Assembly (NCBI RefSeq): GCF_010093185.1
Contig: NZ_PDWL01000017.1
Coordinates: 1-64,000, forward strand
Direction: 5' to 3'
DNA from: Pseudoxanthomonas jiangsuensis
Lineage (GTDB): Bacteria > Pseudomonadota > Gammaproteobacteria > Xanthomonadales > Xanthomonadaceae
DNA length: 64,000 nt
Positions 51,989 to 60,465 of this stretch are shown piece after piece. Made by a program: the position numbers and the translations under genes. Position 1 is the stretch's first letter, and every line of letters starts with the position of its first letter. Below the pieces are notes generated by a model. That model worked only from the letters and a program-made list of their open reading frames with translations. It was not told the DNA's origin and ran no database searches.

Positions 51989-52098
51989 GCGGGTGCGCAT
52001 CGGCCTGCGCGCGCCGCCACCGCGCGGCGGTGCGGCAGCAGGCCGCGCGCCAAAGCGCCGCAGCACTGCACCCGGATGTTCCCAGCTCTTGGGGGGAA

Positions 52099-52132
52099 GA
52101 ACCAAAAGAAAGGGGGCCGCATTGCGGCCCCC
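52099..52132 (-). terminator. Intrinsic terminator of norB
   Basis: Stem GGGGGCCGC / GCGGCCCCC with loop ATT (52112-52132). On the minus strand it is followed by TTTCTTTTGG. Confidence 0.85.
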
Positions 52133-52157
52133 CGATGTCACATCGCCTGTCGCGCGA

Positions 52158-54455
52158 TCAGCGCTTGGGCACGATCGCCGCCGCGGCCACCGCGCTGGCG
52201 GACGGCAGCGGCGCCAGGCGCTTGGGCGCCACCCAGAGCCGGAACACGAACCAGGCCAGGGCCAGGGCGCCGACGCTGAACAGCGTGTCGGCCGGCACCC
52301 GCATCCACACCAGCAGCTCCACGATCGGCTGCTGCATGAACTCGGCCGAGCGCGCGTACCAGTAGCCGTGGTCGATCGCGGCCAGCAGCTGCAGGATGCC
52401 CAGCGGCAGCAGGGTGAAGGCGGCCATCCCGGCCAGGCCGATGTTGAGCGCCCAGAACGCGGTCTTCAGCAGCTTCTCGTTCCAGGCCACATCCGGCCGC
52501 AGGCCACGCAGGCAGAACAGCATCAGGCCGATGCCGAGCATGCCGTACACACCGAACATCGCGGTGTGGCCATGGTTCGCGGTCAGGTTCAGGCCCTGCA
52601 TGTAGTACAGCGGCAGCGGCGGGTTGATCAGGAAGCCGAACAGGCCGGCGCCCACCAGGTTCCAGAACGAGACGGCGAGGAAGAACATGATCGGCCACTT
52701 GTACTTCGTCATCCACGGCGTGGCCTTGCCCAGCCTGTAGTTGTGGTAGGCCTCGAAGCCGACGTAGGCCAGCGGCACCACTTCCAGCGCCGAGAAGCTC
52801 GCGCCCAGGGCGATCACCGAAGGCGTGGTGCCGGTGAAGTACAGGTGGTGCAGGGTGCCCAGCACGCCGCCGGCCATGAAGACGATCGTGGCGAACAGCA
52901 CCGCGACCGTGGCCGACTTCACCTGCAGCAGGCCCAGCCGGGTGAACAGGAAGGCGATCACCGCCACCGCGAACACCTCGAAGAAGCCTTCGACCCACAG
53001 GTGCACGACCCACCAGCGCCAGTACTCGACCATCGACAGGTGGGTGTGCTCGCCCCACATCAGGCCGGCCGCGTAGAACAGGCCGATGCACACCACCGAC
53101 AGGAACAGCAGGCCGACGATCGAGCGCGAATCGTCGCCCTTGCGCATCGCGGGCCACAGCGCGCGACCGACCAGGGTCAGCCACAGCAGCAGGCCGACGA
53201 ACAGGAAGATCTGCCAGAACCGGCCCAGGTCGACGTATTCCCAGCCCTGGTGGCCGAACCAGAAGTTCTTGTCCAGGCCCAGCTTCTGCATCACCGCCAG
53301 CCACTGCCCGAAGAACGAACCGACCACGATCACGATCAGGCAGGTCCACAGGAAGTTCACGCCCAGGCGCTGGAACTTCGGCTCGTGCCCGGAGATGGCC
53401 GGGGCGATGTACAGGCCCATGCCCAGCCACGCGGTGGCGATCCACAGCACCGCCAGCTGGGTGTGCCAGGTGCGGGTGAGCGAGTAGGGCAGGATCTCGG
53501 CCAGGGCGAAGCCGTAGGCCTCCTGGCCCTCGACCTGGTAGTGCGCGGTGGTCGCACCGAGCAGGATCTGGACCAGGAACAGCGCGATCACCACCCAGAA
53601 GTACTTGGCGGTGGCGCGCATCGACGGGGTGACCTTGATCGCCGCCAGCGGGTCGCTCTTGGGCAGGACGGGCTCCATCTCCTCGCCGTGGCTGACCGCG
53701 TAGTGCCAGCCGAGCAGACCGATGCCGGCGGTCAGGAACAGCACGCTGAACACCGTCCAGATGAACAGGTTCGAGGCGGGCTTGTTGCCGACCAGCTCGT
53801 CGTGCGGCCAGTTTGCCGTATAGGTGATCTGCGAGCCGGGACGCTCGGTGACCGAGGCCCAGGCCGCCCACCAGTAGAACGCGGTCAGCTGGCGACGGTG
53901 TTCGGCGTCGGGCACGGTGTCGTTGCGCATGGCGTAGGCCTCGCGCAGCTCCGCGGTGGCCGGATCGTTGCCGAACAGGCTCTGGTAGTGCGAGGCGACT
54001 CCGGCCATGGCTGCGGCGCGGTCGGCGTCGATGGTGATCGTGCCGGAGGCCGCATCCCAGCTGTTGGGCCGCAACAGGCCCTGCACCCGCTTGGCGTACG
54101 CGGCCTGGGTGGCTTCATCCAGCTGCTTGTAGCTGGCCAGGCCGTGCTCGCGCGATGCCCAGATGTCCAGGACCGCCTCGGCTTCGCGGTGCAGCCAGTC
54201 CGCGCCCCAGTCGGGCGCCACGTAGCCGCCATGGCCCCAGATCGAGCCCAGCTGCTGGCCGCCGATGGACTGCCAGACCTGGCGTCCGGTTTCGATGTCG
54301 GCACGGGTGTAGATCACGGTCCCGTCGGTGGTCACCACCTTCTCGGGCATCGGGGGTGCCTGGCGGTAGGTCTCGCTGCCGACCCATAGCAGGACGGCGA
54401 ACGAGGCGATGAGCAGGACCGCCAGGCCTGCCCAAAGCTTGCGGGTGGAATTCAT
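52158..54455 (-). CDS. norB: Quinol-dependent nitric oxide reductase
   Basis: 765 residues. The N-terminal ~220 residues form a cytochrome-c-like extension without any CxxCH, as in qNOR, followed by a 12-helix subunit-I core with metal ligands in [30 protein letters not shown] and [30 protein letters not shown]. It reduces two NO to N2O with quinol electrons. It works after NirK. ATG at 54455 gives a proper first helix. An FNR-like box lies 59 bases upstream and a terminator follows. Confidence 0.97.
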   Translation of the reverse strand: MNSTRKLWAGLAVLLIASFAVLLWVGSETYRQAPPMPEKVVTTDGTVIYTRADIETGRQVWQSIGGQQLGSIWGHGGYVAPDWGADWLHREAEAVLDIWASREHGLASYKQLDEATQAAYAKRVQGLLRPNSWDAASGTITIDADRAAAMAGVASHYQSLFGNDPATAELREAYAMRNDTVPDAEHRRQLTAFYWWAAWASVTERPGSQITYTANWPHDELVGNKPASNLFIWTVFSVLFLTAGIGLLGWHYAVSHGEEMEPVLPKSDPLAAIKVTPSMRATAKYFWVVIALFLVQILLGATTAHYQVEGQEAYGFALAEILPYSLTRTWHTQLAVLWIATAWLGMGLYIAPAISGHEPKFQRLGVNFLWTCLIVIVVGSFFGQWLAVMQKLGLDKNFWFGHQGWEYVDLGRFWQIFLFVGLLLWLTLVGRALWPAMRKGDDSRSIVGLLFLSVVCIGLFYAAGLMWGEHTHLSMVEYWRWWVVHLWVEGFFEVFAVAVIAFLFTRLGLLQVKSATVAVLFATIVFMAGGVLGTLHHLYFTGTTPSVIALGASFSALEVVPLAYVGFEAYHNYRLGKATPWMTKYKWPIMFFLAVSFWNLVGAGLFGFLINPPLPLYYMQGLNLTANHGHTAMFGVYGMLGIGLMLFCLRGLRPDVAWNEKLLKTAFWALNIGLAGMAAFTLLPLGILQLLAAIDHGYWYARSAEFMQQPIVELLVWMRVPADTLFSVGALALAWFVFRLWVAPKRLAPLPSASAVAAAAIVPKR

Positions 54456-54514
54456 GACGTGGCTCTCGGCTGCGGGGAACGGTGGCATCTTCGGCGCCCG
54501 CCGCAAGTGCCTCC

Positions 54515-54528
54515 ATGACGCAGGTCAA
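54515..54528 (-). promoter_or_regulatory. FNR/DNR-type box upstream of norB
   Basis: ATGACGCAGGTCAA, one mismatch at the first base, 59 bases before the norB ATG. Confidence 0.65.
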
Positions 54529-54570
54529 GCGCCGGGCGGATGGCGGCCGGCAACGGCCGCGGCCCGCGCC

Positions 54571-55326
54571 TCAGTCGCGCAGCACCGCCAGCGCCAGCGC
54601 TTCCAGCCGATCCATGTCCACGATCTCCACGTCGCGCTGCTTGATGTGCAGCAGGCCGTCGGTCTCGAACCGGCGCAGCACCCGGCTCACCGTCTCCGGC
54701 GCCTGGCGCAGATAGTTGGCGATGTCGGTGCGCGACATGGTCAGCTGGAACCGCCGCGGCGAGAACCCGCGCGCGGCCAGCCGCCGCGACAGCCCGATCA
54801 GGAACGCGGCCATGCGCTCGTCGGCGGTGTTGTCGCGGGCGAACAGCGAGGCCACGCCGATGTCGCGGCTCATCAGCCGGAACAGGTGCGCCTGCAGGTT
54901 GGGCAGGCGCTGGGCCAGCAGGGCGATCTTCGGGAACGAGAACCGGCACAGCATCACCGTGTCCAGCGCCACCGCATTGCACGGGTAGCGGTCGCCGTGG
55001 ATCGCGTTCAGGCCGATCACCTCGCCGGGCAGGTGGAAGCCCAGCACCTGCTCGTGCCCGTTGCGGTCGATCTGGTAGGTCTTGACCGTGCCGGCGCGGA
55101 CCGCGGCGATCGCGCCGAACGGGTCGCCCTCGCGGAACACGTGCTCGCCCGGGTGCAGCGGGCCGACATGCTCGACCAGCACGTGCAGGTCCATCAGCGC
55201 GCGCTTGTCCATGCCCTCGGACAGGCAGGCCTGGGAGAAGGCGCAGGTGGAGCAGAAGGTCAGCGCATCGCCGTCGTCGGCCAGGACCGTCGGGCTGGTC
55301 CGCGGGAATACCGTGGGCGAGGTCAT
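54571..55326 (-). CDS. fnr: Fnr oxygen-sensing transcription factor
   Basis: 251 residues. The N-terminal cysteines C25, C28 and C34 (FCSTCAFSQAC) and C116 (RYPCNA) match the four 4Fe-4S ligands of Fnr. A cyclic-nucleotide-like beta-roll and dimer helix follow, then the helix-turn-helix SRTDIANYLRQAPETVSRVLRRFE with the E..SR residues that read TTGAT half-sites. So it should activate under low oxygen at the boxes listed here. Nineteen bases after hemN, in the same direction, so likely a hemN-fnr operon under its own box at 56781-56794. Confidence 0.95.
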   Translation of the reverse strand: MTSPTVFPRTSPTVLADDGDALTFCSTCAFSQACLSEGMDKRALMDLHVLVEHVGPLHPGEHVFREGDPFGAIAAVRAGTVKTYQIDRNGHEQVLGFHLPGEVIGLNAIHGDRYPCNAVALDTVMLCRFSFPKIALLAQRLPNLQAHLFRLMSRDIGVASLFARDNTADERMAAFLIGLSRRLAARGFSPRRFQLTMSRTDIANYLRQAPETVSRVLRRFETDGLLHIKQRDVEIVDMDRLEALALAVLRD

Positions 55327-55345
55327 GCCAAGGCTCCCGCCGCGA

Positions 55346-56746
55346 TCAGACGGTGCGCGAGTACCGGGGCTGGGCCGTGTCGGCGGCGGGGGCGAGGTAA
55401 CGGTCGAAGCACATGGCGATGATACGCAGCAGCAGCCGCCCGCGCGAGGTCGCGTGCAGGCCGCGGCGGTCGAGCTCGACCAGGCCGTCGTCCTGCAGGG
55501 GCGCCAGCCGTTTCAGGGCCTCGCCGAAATAGTCGCGGAAGTCGATCACGTGGCGGCGGCCGAGGGCGTCGAAGTCCAGTTCGCCGTGGCACATCAGCGC
55601 CTGGATCACGTCGGCCCGGATCACGTCGTCCTCGTCCATGCGCATGCCGCGCCAGACCGGCAGGCGGCCGGCGTCGATCGCCTGCTCCCAGCTGCCGATG
55701 TCGCGCGGGTTCTGGCTGAAGCTGGCGCCGATGTGGCTGATCGCGCTCACCCCCAGGCCGACCAGGTCGCTCTCGGCGTGGGTGGTGTAGCCCATGAAGT
55801 TGCGGTGCAGGCCGCCCTCGCGCTGGGCCTTGGCCAGCTCGTCGCCGGGCAGGGCGAAGTGGTCCATGCCGATGTACTCGTAGCCGGCCTGGCCGAGCTT
55901 GTCGATCGCCAGCCGCAGCAGGTCCAGCTTGGCCTCCGGCGAGGGCAGGTCCTCGGCGTGGATCCTCTGCTGCGGGCGGAACAGGTTGGGCAGGTGGGCG
56001 TAGCCGTAGATCGCCAGCCGGTCCGGGCGCGCATCCAGGGTGATGTCCAGGGTCCGCGAGAAACCCTCCAGGGTCTGCTTGGGCAGGCCGTAGATCAGGT
56101 CGACGTTGACCGAGCGGAAGCCGTGAGTGCGGCAGGCCTCGATGATGCCCAGGGTCTGCTCCACGCCCTGCACCCGGTTGACCGCCTCCTGCACCACCGG
56201 ATCGAAGTCCTGCACGCCCAGGCTGGAGCGGTTGAAGCCGGCGGCGGCCAGGCGGCCGACCTCCTCGGGGGTGATGAAGCGCGGGTCCAGCTCGATCGAG
56301 CAGTCCATCTTCGCCTCGGGGGCGAAGTGGAAGTGCCGGCGCAGCACGTCCACCACCTCGGCGATCTGTGCGGGATCGAGGAAGTTGGGGGTGCCGCCGC
56401 CGAAGTGGACCTGCTGCACGTCGCGGTCGCGGTCGAACAGGGTCGAGACCATCGCGATCTCGCGGTACAGCCGGGTGAGGTAGGCCTCGCCGCGGCCCTT
56501 GTCGCGGGTGATGATCCGGTTGCAGCCGCAGTAGAAGCACGGGCTGGTGCAGAACGGGATGTGCAGGTACAGCGAGATCGGGCGCGGGATCGGGTCGCCG
56601 TTGCTGGCCGCGGCCACCGCCCGCAGCTCGGCCTCGCCGAACCCCGGGGTGAACTGCGGCGCCGTGGGATAGGAGGTGTAGCGCGGCCCCGGCACGTCGT
56701 AGCGCTGGAGCAGCTGCGGGTCGAACAGGGAAGAGAGACTGGCCAT
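55346..56746 (-). CDS. hemN: Oxygen-independent coproporphyrinogen III dehydrogenase HemN
   Basis: 466 residues, the length of true HemN. N-terminal PGPRYTSYPTAPQF, radical-SAM cluster motif CTSPCFYCGC (CX3CX2CXC, HemN-type), GGGTPNFL, and a HemN C-terminal domain. It converts coproporphyrinogen III to protoporphyrinogen IX without O2, needed for the many hemes of this pathway. An FNR-type box lies 35 bases upstream. Confidence 0.97.
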   Translation of the reverse strand: MASLSSLFDPQLLQRYDVPGPRYTSYPTAPQFTPGFGEAELRAVAAASNGDPIPRPISLYLHIPFCTSPCFYCGCNRIITRDKGRGEAYLTRLYREIAMVSTLFDRDRDVQQVHFGGGTPNFLDPAQIAEVVDVLRRHFHFAPEAKMDCSIELDPRFITPEEVGRLAAAGFNRSSLGVQDFDPVVQEAVNRVQGVEQTLGIIEACRTHGFRSVNVDLIYGLPKQTLEGFSRTLDITLDARPDRLAIYGYAHLPNLFRPQQRIHAEDLPSPEAKLDLLRLAIDKLGQAGYEYIGMDHFALPGDELAKAQREGGLHRNFMGYTTHAESDLVGLGVSAISHIGASFSQNPRDIGSWEQAIDAGRLPVWRGMRMDEDDVIRADVIQALMCHGELDFDALGRRHVIDFRDYFGEALKRLAPLQDDGLVELDRRGLHATSRGRLLLRIIAMCFDRYLAPAADTAQPRYSRTV

Positions 56747-56780
56747 GGCGACAGGCTAGGCAGGCGGCGCCCGGGTGTCC

Positions 56781-56794
56781 TTGATGCAGGTCAA
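56781..56794 (-). promoter_or_regulatory. FNR/DNR-type box upstream of hemN-fnr
   Basis: TTGATGCAGGTCAA, full match to TTGAY-N4-RTCAA. It implies autoregulation of fnr via hemN. Confidence 0.85.
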
Positions 56795-56902
56795 TCCCGC
56801 CTCTGCGGACGGTTTTCCTTCAGCAAGGTGATGCCGGCGGGCGGATCCGCAGGCCCGATGTTCCATCTGCAACCGTCGCCCGGGCGGTTCGCCGCCGGCG
56901 CG

Positions 56903-56917
56903 TGTTGCATGGCAACA
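56903..56917. promoter_or_regulatory. Operator-like palindrome upstream of nasT
   Basis: TGTTGC-ATG-GCAACA, 35 bases before the nasT start. No factor assigned. Confidence 0.35.
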
Positions 56918-56951
56918 TTGGAGCCGAGCCTCGTCCCGCCCCCCTCGCCAG

Positions 56952-57524
56952 ATGCTGCGCGTCCTGCTGGTCAACGACACCGACAAACCGATCGCCGACC
57001 TGCAGGAAGCCCTGCGCCAGGCCGGCTACGAGGTGTTGCCGCAGGTGGCCGGCGGCGGCCTGCTCAAGGCGGTGCAGGACCTGCAGCCGGACGTGGTCAT
57101 TCTCGACGTCGACTCGCCCTCGCGCGACACCCTCGAGCAGCTGTCGATGCTCAACCGGCACGCGCCGCGGCCGGTGGTGATGTTCTCGGCCGACGGCGAC
57201 GAGGCCCTGATCCGCGACGCGGTCGGCGCCGGGGTGGCGGCCTACGTGGTCGACGGCCTGGCGCCGGCGCGGCTGGCGCCGATCCTGCGCGTGGCCATGG
57301 CCCGCTTCGAGCAGCAGTCACACGTGCGCCAGCGGGTGGACGAGCTGGAGCAGAAGCTGCTCGACCGCAAGGACATCGACCGGGCCAAGGGCCTGCTGAT
57401 GGACCGCCGCGGCCTGAGCGAGACCGAGGCCTACGCCGCCCTGCGCCAGCAGGCAATGAAGCAGGGCCTGAAACTGGCGGACGTGGCCCGGCGGATCCTG
57501 GCCATGGCCGACCTGTTGGGATGA
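56952..57524 (+). CDS. nasT: ANTAR response regulator NasT (RNA-binding antiterminator)
   Basis: 190 residues. N-terminal receiver-like domain (LRVLLVNDTDKPIADLQEAL and VVILDVDSPSRD) and C-terminal ANTAR domain (about 125-185) with LLDRKDIDRAKGLLMDRRG and QAMKQGLKLADVARRIL. NasT-type proteins bind paired hexaloop hairpins in the leader of nitrate assimilation transcripts to prevent termination. Such hairpins lie upstream of narK at 59106-59163. Ten bases separate it from nasS. Confidence 0.94.
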   Translation: MLRVLLVNDTDKPIADLQEALRQAGYEVLPQVAGGGLLKAVQDLQPDVVILDVDSPSRDTLEQLSMLNRHAPRPVVMFSADGDEALIRDAVGAGVAAYVVDGLAPARLAPILRVAMARFEQQSHVRQRVDELEQKLLDRKDIDRAKGLLMDRRGLSETEAYAALRQQAMKQGLKLADVARRILAMADLLG

Positions 57525-57534
57525 AGGACAGACG

Positions 57535-58617
57535 ATGACGACTCCGCCCGCCGACGCCGTGCGCACCCTGGACGTGGGCTTCATGCCCCTGCTGGACGCC
57601 GCGCCCCTGCTGGCGGCCGTGCGCCTGGGCCTGGACCGCCGCCACGGGCTGAGCCTGCGCCTGCACCGCCAGGCGTCGTGGGCGGTGCTGCGCGACCGCC
57701 TGCTGTCGGGCGAGCTGGACGCGGCCCACGCCATGGCCGCGCTGGTGCTGGGCGTGCAGACCGGGATCGGCGGGCCGCAGGCCGACCTGGCGATCCTGAT
57801 GGGCCTGAACCGCAACGGCCAGGCGATCACCCTGTCGCCGTCGCTGGCACAGGCCCTGGACGAGGGCCGCTCGCTGGCCAGCGCCCTGCGCGCGCTGCCG
57901 CGCAAGCCGGTGTTCGCCCAGACCTTCCCCACCGGCACCCACGCCCTGTGGCTGTACTACTGGCTGGCCGCGCTGGGCCTGGACCCGATGCGCGACATCG
58001 AGGCGGTCACCCTACCGCCGCCGCTGATGCCGCAGGCGCTGGCCGCCGGCGAGCTGGACGGCTTCTGCGCCGGCGAGCCCTGGGGCGAACAGGCCGAGGC
58101 CATCGGTGCCGGCCGCCGGGTGATCCGCAGCGGCCGGATCTGGTCCGGGCATCCGGAAAAGGTGCTGGCGACCCGCCGCGATTTCGCCGCGCTGCAGCCG
58201 GAACTGGCCACCGCGCTGACCGCGGCGGTGCTGGAGGCCTGCCGCTGGCTGGACGCCGAGCCCTCGCACCGCGAGCAGGCGGCGCAGTGGCTGGCCGAGC
58301 CGGAGGCGATCGGCCTGCCGGCCGAGCGCCTGGCCGCGTGCCTGGCGCCGCGCGAGGGCGAACTGGCGGGCGAGGCCTTGCGCTTCCATGCCGATGGCGA
58401 CGCCAACTTCCCGTGGATTTCCGATGGGCGCTGGTTCCTGGGCCAGTTCCGCCGCTGGGGCTGGCTGCCGGCGGCGGCCGGGGGCGACGACGACGCCTGG
58501 CTGGCCGACCTCTACCGCCGCGACAGCTATCGTCAGGCCGCCCTGCAGCTCGGGGTGCCGCTGCCGGTGGTACCCAGCCGCGCGAGCATGCTGTTCGACC
58601 GCCGCGAGTGGGGCTGA
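57535..58617 (+). CDS. nasS: Nitrate sensor NasS (NrtA-like, cytoplasmic)
   Basis: 360 residues. NrtA/CmpA-type nitrate-binding fold: VGFMPLLDAAPLLAA, GELDAAHAMAALVLGVQTGIGG and ELDGFCAGEPWGEQA. There is no signal peptide, which marks it as the cytoplasmic sensor NasS instead of a transporter component. In other bacteria NasS holds NasT inactive until nitrate or nitrite binds. Second gene of nasT-nasS. Confidence 0.93.
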   Translation: MTTPPADAVRTLDVGFMPLLDAAPLLAAVRLGLDRRHGLSLRLHRQASWAVLRDRLLSGELDAAHAMAALVLGVQTGIGGPQADLAILMGLNRNGQAITLSPSLAQALDEGRSLASALRALPRKPVFAQTFPTGTHALWLYYWLAALGLDPMRDIEAVTLPPPLMPQALAAGELDGFCAGEPWGEQAEAIGAGRRVIRSGRIWSGHPEKVLATRRDFAALQPELATALTAAVLEACRWLDAEPSHREQAAQWLAEPEAIGLPAERLAACLAPREGELAGEALRFHADGDANFPWISDGRWFLGQFRRWGWLPAAAGGDDDAWLADLYRRDSYRQAALQLGVPLPVVPSRASMLFDRREWG

Positions 58618-58654
58618 GCGGACCGGCGTCGCAACCGTAGGGCAAAGACGCTGG

Positions 58655-58674
58655 GTCCCGGCGTTCGCCGGGAC
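58655..58674. repeat. Short GTCCCGGC palindrome, copy C
   Basis: GTCCCGGC, loop GTTC, GCCGGGAC. Flanks CGCTGG and GACGGG match the inverted flanks of copy B. Confidence 0.7.
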
Positions 58675-58750
58675 GACGGGAGTGGGGAAAGGCGCAGCAA
58701 AGCCTGAGGAGCAGAAGCCCCCGAAGCGGTGAACGCCACGCCCGCAGAGG

Positions 58751-58859
58751 CCGTCGTGCCTTGGGTCTGCGGGGCAAGTGGCACAGGGACGTGCCACGGC
58801 CGCGCGTTGCGGGCAGGAGGCCCGCCCGAGCGGTGCACCGCAGACCCGAGGCACGGCGG
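58751..58859. repeat. Branched inverted repeat (cruciform-like)
   Basis: Outer arms of 22 bases (58751-58772 and 58838-58859) pair with two mismatches. Inside are hairpins GTGGCAC/GTGCCAC (58778-58797) and GCGGGC/GCCCGC (58809-58825). Function unknown. Confidence 0.75.
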
Positions 58860-58872
58860 CCCCGCCCGACGC

Positions 58873-58915
58873 AGCGCTTTTACGCCATCCCATCCAAGCG
58901 CCTTTACGCCATCCC
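58873..58915. repeat. Two-copy direct repeat, 24-base period
   Basis: AGCGCTTTTACGCCATCCC at 58873-58891 and, with one difference, at 58897-58915. May be an activator site pair or a chance duplication. Confidence 0.5.
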
Positions 58916-58931
58916 CAGCGCTTGCCGCACT

Positions 58932-58966
58932 GCACAACAGCAGTGCCCCTTGCACCTTCACGGTGC
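58932..58966 (+). promoter_or_regulatory. Two NtrC-like enhancer sites
   Basis: GCACA-N5-AGTGC (58932-58946) and GCACC-N5-GGTGC (58952-58966) fit the NtrC pattern GCAC-N7-GTGC. They are 20 bases apart, two helical turns, and about 110-145 bases before the sigma-54 promoter. Confidence 0.75.
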
Positions 58967-59074
58967 CAGATGCACACGTCCGTCGACCCGCTCCCAACCG
59001 GTCTCCGTCATCCACGGACGTGCAACCCATTGATGCGGATGGATTCGCACGCCCGATCCGAGCCGCCGGAAAAC

Positions 59075-59090
59075 TTGGCACGGCCATTGC
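59075..59090 (+). promoter_or_regulatory. Sigma-54 promoter of narK-nirBD-nasA
   Basis: TTGGCACGGCCATTGC: the -24 GG (59077-59078) and -12 GC (59089-59090) are ten bases apart, exactly as RpoN requires. Predicted start near 59101, just before the first leader hairpin. Confidence 0.85.
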
Positions 59091-59105
59091 GATGAACCCC
59101 ATGCA

Positions 59106-59163
59106 GGCGCAACGGCGTGCCGGCACACAACCCGATACGTAGCCCGGCCAACGGCGGTCGAGC
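59106..59163 (+). ncRNA. ANTAR (NasT) target: two hexaloop hairpins in the narK leader
   Basis: Hairpin 1: GGCGC-AACGGC-GTGCC (59106-59121). Hairpin 2: GCCCGGCC-AACGGC-GGTCGAGC (59142-59163). Both have the same six-base loop with A at position 1 and G at position 4, the ANTAR RNA signature, with a 20-base linker. They sit between the sigma-54 start and a leader terminator, with nasT-nasS just upstream. Confidence 0.85.
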
Positions 59164-59172
59164 CACGCAGAC

Positions 59173-59215
59173 AACGGCGTCTTCCGGTGCGAACCGGGAG
59201 GCGCCGTTTTGTTTT
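59173..59215 (+). terminator. Leader (attenuator) terminator before narK
   Basis: A 16-bp stem with two G-U pairs (59173-59188 with 59193-59208), loop GCGA, then TTGTTTT. It ends 38 bases before the narK ATG, so expression needs antitermination by NasT. Confidence 0.9.
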
Positions 59216-59253
59216 CCGCAGCACCCGCGTACCCCCACCCGGAGATGGCTGGA

Positions 59254-60462
59254 ATGCACCGATCCTTCTGGAAAGCCGGACACACCCCGACCCTGCTGTC
59301 GGCGTTCCTCTACTTCGACCTCAGCTTCATGGTCTGGTACCTGCTCGGCCCGCTGCAGGTGCAGATCGCCGAAGCGCTGGCGCTGGACACCCAGCAGCGC
59401 GCGCTGATGGTGGCCGTGCCGATTCTGTGCGGCGCGGTGCTGCGGCTGTTCCTGGGCCTGCTGGCCGACCGCATCGGCGCCAAGCTGACCGGCGTGCTCG
59501 CCCAGCTGCTGGTGATCGCCGCCCTGCTGGTGGCCTGGAAGCTGGGCGTGCACAGCTTCGGCCAGGCTTTGCTGCTGGGGCTGATGCTGGGCGTGGCCGG
59601 CGCTTCCTTTGCGGTGGCCCTGCCGCTGGCCTCGCGCTGGTATCCGCCCGAGCACCAGGGCACGGCGATGGGGATCGCGGGGGCGGGCAATTCCGGCACC
59701 GTGCTGGCGGCGCTGTTCGCGCCGGCGCTGGCGGTGACCTTCGGCTTCCAGAACGTGTTCGGCCTGGCCTGCATCCCGCTGGCGCTGGTGCTGCTGGTGT
59801 TCGCCCTGTGCGCGAAGGACGCGCCGGTGCCGGTGGCGCGCAAGACCCTGGGCGACTACGCCCAGGTGCTGGTCGGCAACCGCGACTCGTGGTGGTTCAT
59901 GTTCTTCTACGCGATCACCTTCGGCGGCTTCGCCGGCTTCGCCAGCGCCCTGCCGGGCTACTTCCACGACCAGTTCGGCTTCGAGCCGAAGCTGGCCGGC
60001 TGGGCCACCGCCGCCTGCGTGCTGGCCGGCTCGGTGATGCGCCCGCTCGGCGGCGTGATCGCCGACCGCATCGGCGGCACGCGCTCGCTGCAGATGGTCT
60101 ATGTCGCCGTCACCGTGCTGGTCGCCGCCGCGGCGCTGGGCATCGGCGGGGCGACCGCGACGGTCGCGCTGTTCGTGTTCACCCTGCTGTGCCTGGGCGC
60201 GGGCAATGGGGCGGTGTTCCAGCTGGTTCCGCAGCGCTTCGGCGCCGAGATCGGGCTGATGACCGGCCTGATCGGCATGGCCGGTGGCGTCGGCGGCTTC
60301 CTGCTCGCGGCAGGGCTGGGCGTGGTCAAGCAGCACGCCGGGTCCTACGCACCGGGCCTGTGGCTGTTCGCCGCGGTCGCCCTGACCGCCTCGCTGTGCC
60401 TGGTCGGCGTCAAGCAGCGCTGGCGCATGCACTGGGCCGCGGCGGGCGCCGCCCGGGTCTGA
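59254..60462 (+). CDS. narK: Nitrate/nitrite MFS transporter NarK
   Basis: 402 residues, twelve membrane helices. Nitrate-porter features: FDLSFMVWYLLGPLQ in helix 1, RLFLGLLADRIGAKL, and the glycine-rich AMGIAGAGNSGTVLAALFAPALA and GAGNGAVFQLVP segments. It imports nitrate for assimilation (NasA-type porter of the NarK family). ATG at 59254 chosen because GGAG precedes it by 9 bases; 59245 is also possible. First gene of the operon behind the attenuator. Confidence 0.95.
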   Translation: MHRSFWKAGHTPTLLSAFLYFDLSFMVWYLLGPLQVQIAEALALDTQQRALMVAVPILCGAVLRLFLGLLADRIGAKLTGVLAQLLVIAALLVAWKLGVHSFGQALLLGLMLGVAGASFAVALPLASRWYPPEHQGTAMGIAGAGNSGTVLAALFAPALAVTFGFQNVFGLACIPLALVLLVFALCAKDAPVPVARKTLGDYAQVLVGNRDSWWFMFFYAITFGGFAGFASALPGYFHDQFGFEPKLAGWATAACVLAGSVMRPLGGVIADRIGGTRSLQMVYVAVTVLVAAAALGIGGATATVALFVFTLLCLGAGNGAVFQLVPQRFGAEIGLMTGLIGMAGGVGGFLLAAGLGVVKQHAGSYAPGLWLFAAVALTASLCLVGVKQRWRMHWAAAGAARV

Positions 60463-60465
60463 GCC

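Larger units (their letters stand above)
58618..59253. other. Long regulatory region upstream of narK
   Basis: 636 bases without a gene. In order: a GTCCCGGC palindrome (58655-58674), a branched inverted repeat (58751-58859), a 19-base tandem repeat (58873-58915), two NtrC-like sites (58932-58966), a sigma-54 promoter (59075-59090), two ANTAR-type hairpins (59106-59163) and a terminator (59173-59215). Confidence 0.8.

Noticed and set aside
58533-59285. Open frames in both directions across the region upstream of narK
   Set aside because: They cover the sigma-54 promoter, ANTAR hairpins and terminator, and have no recognisable domain or ribosome site.
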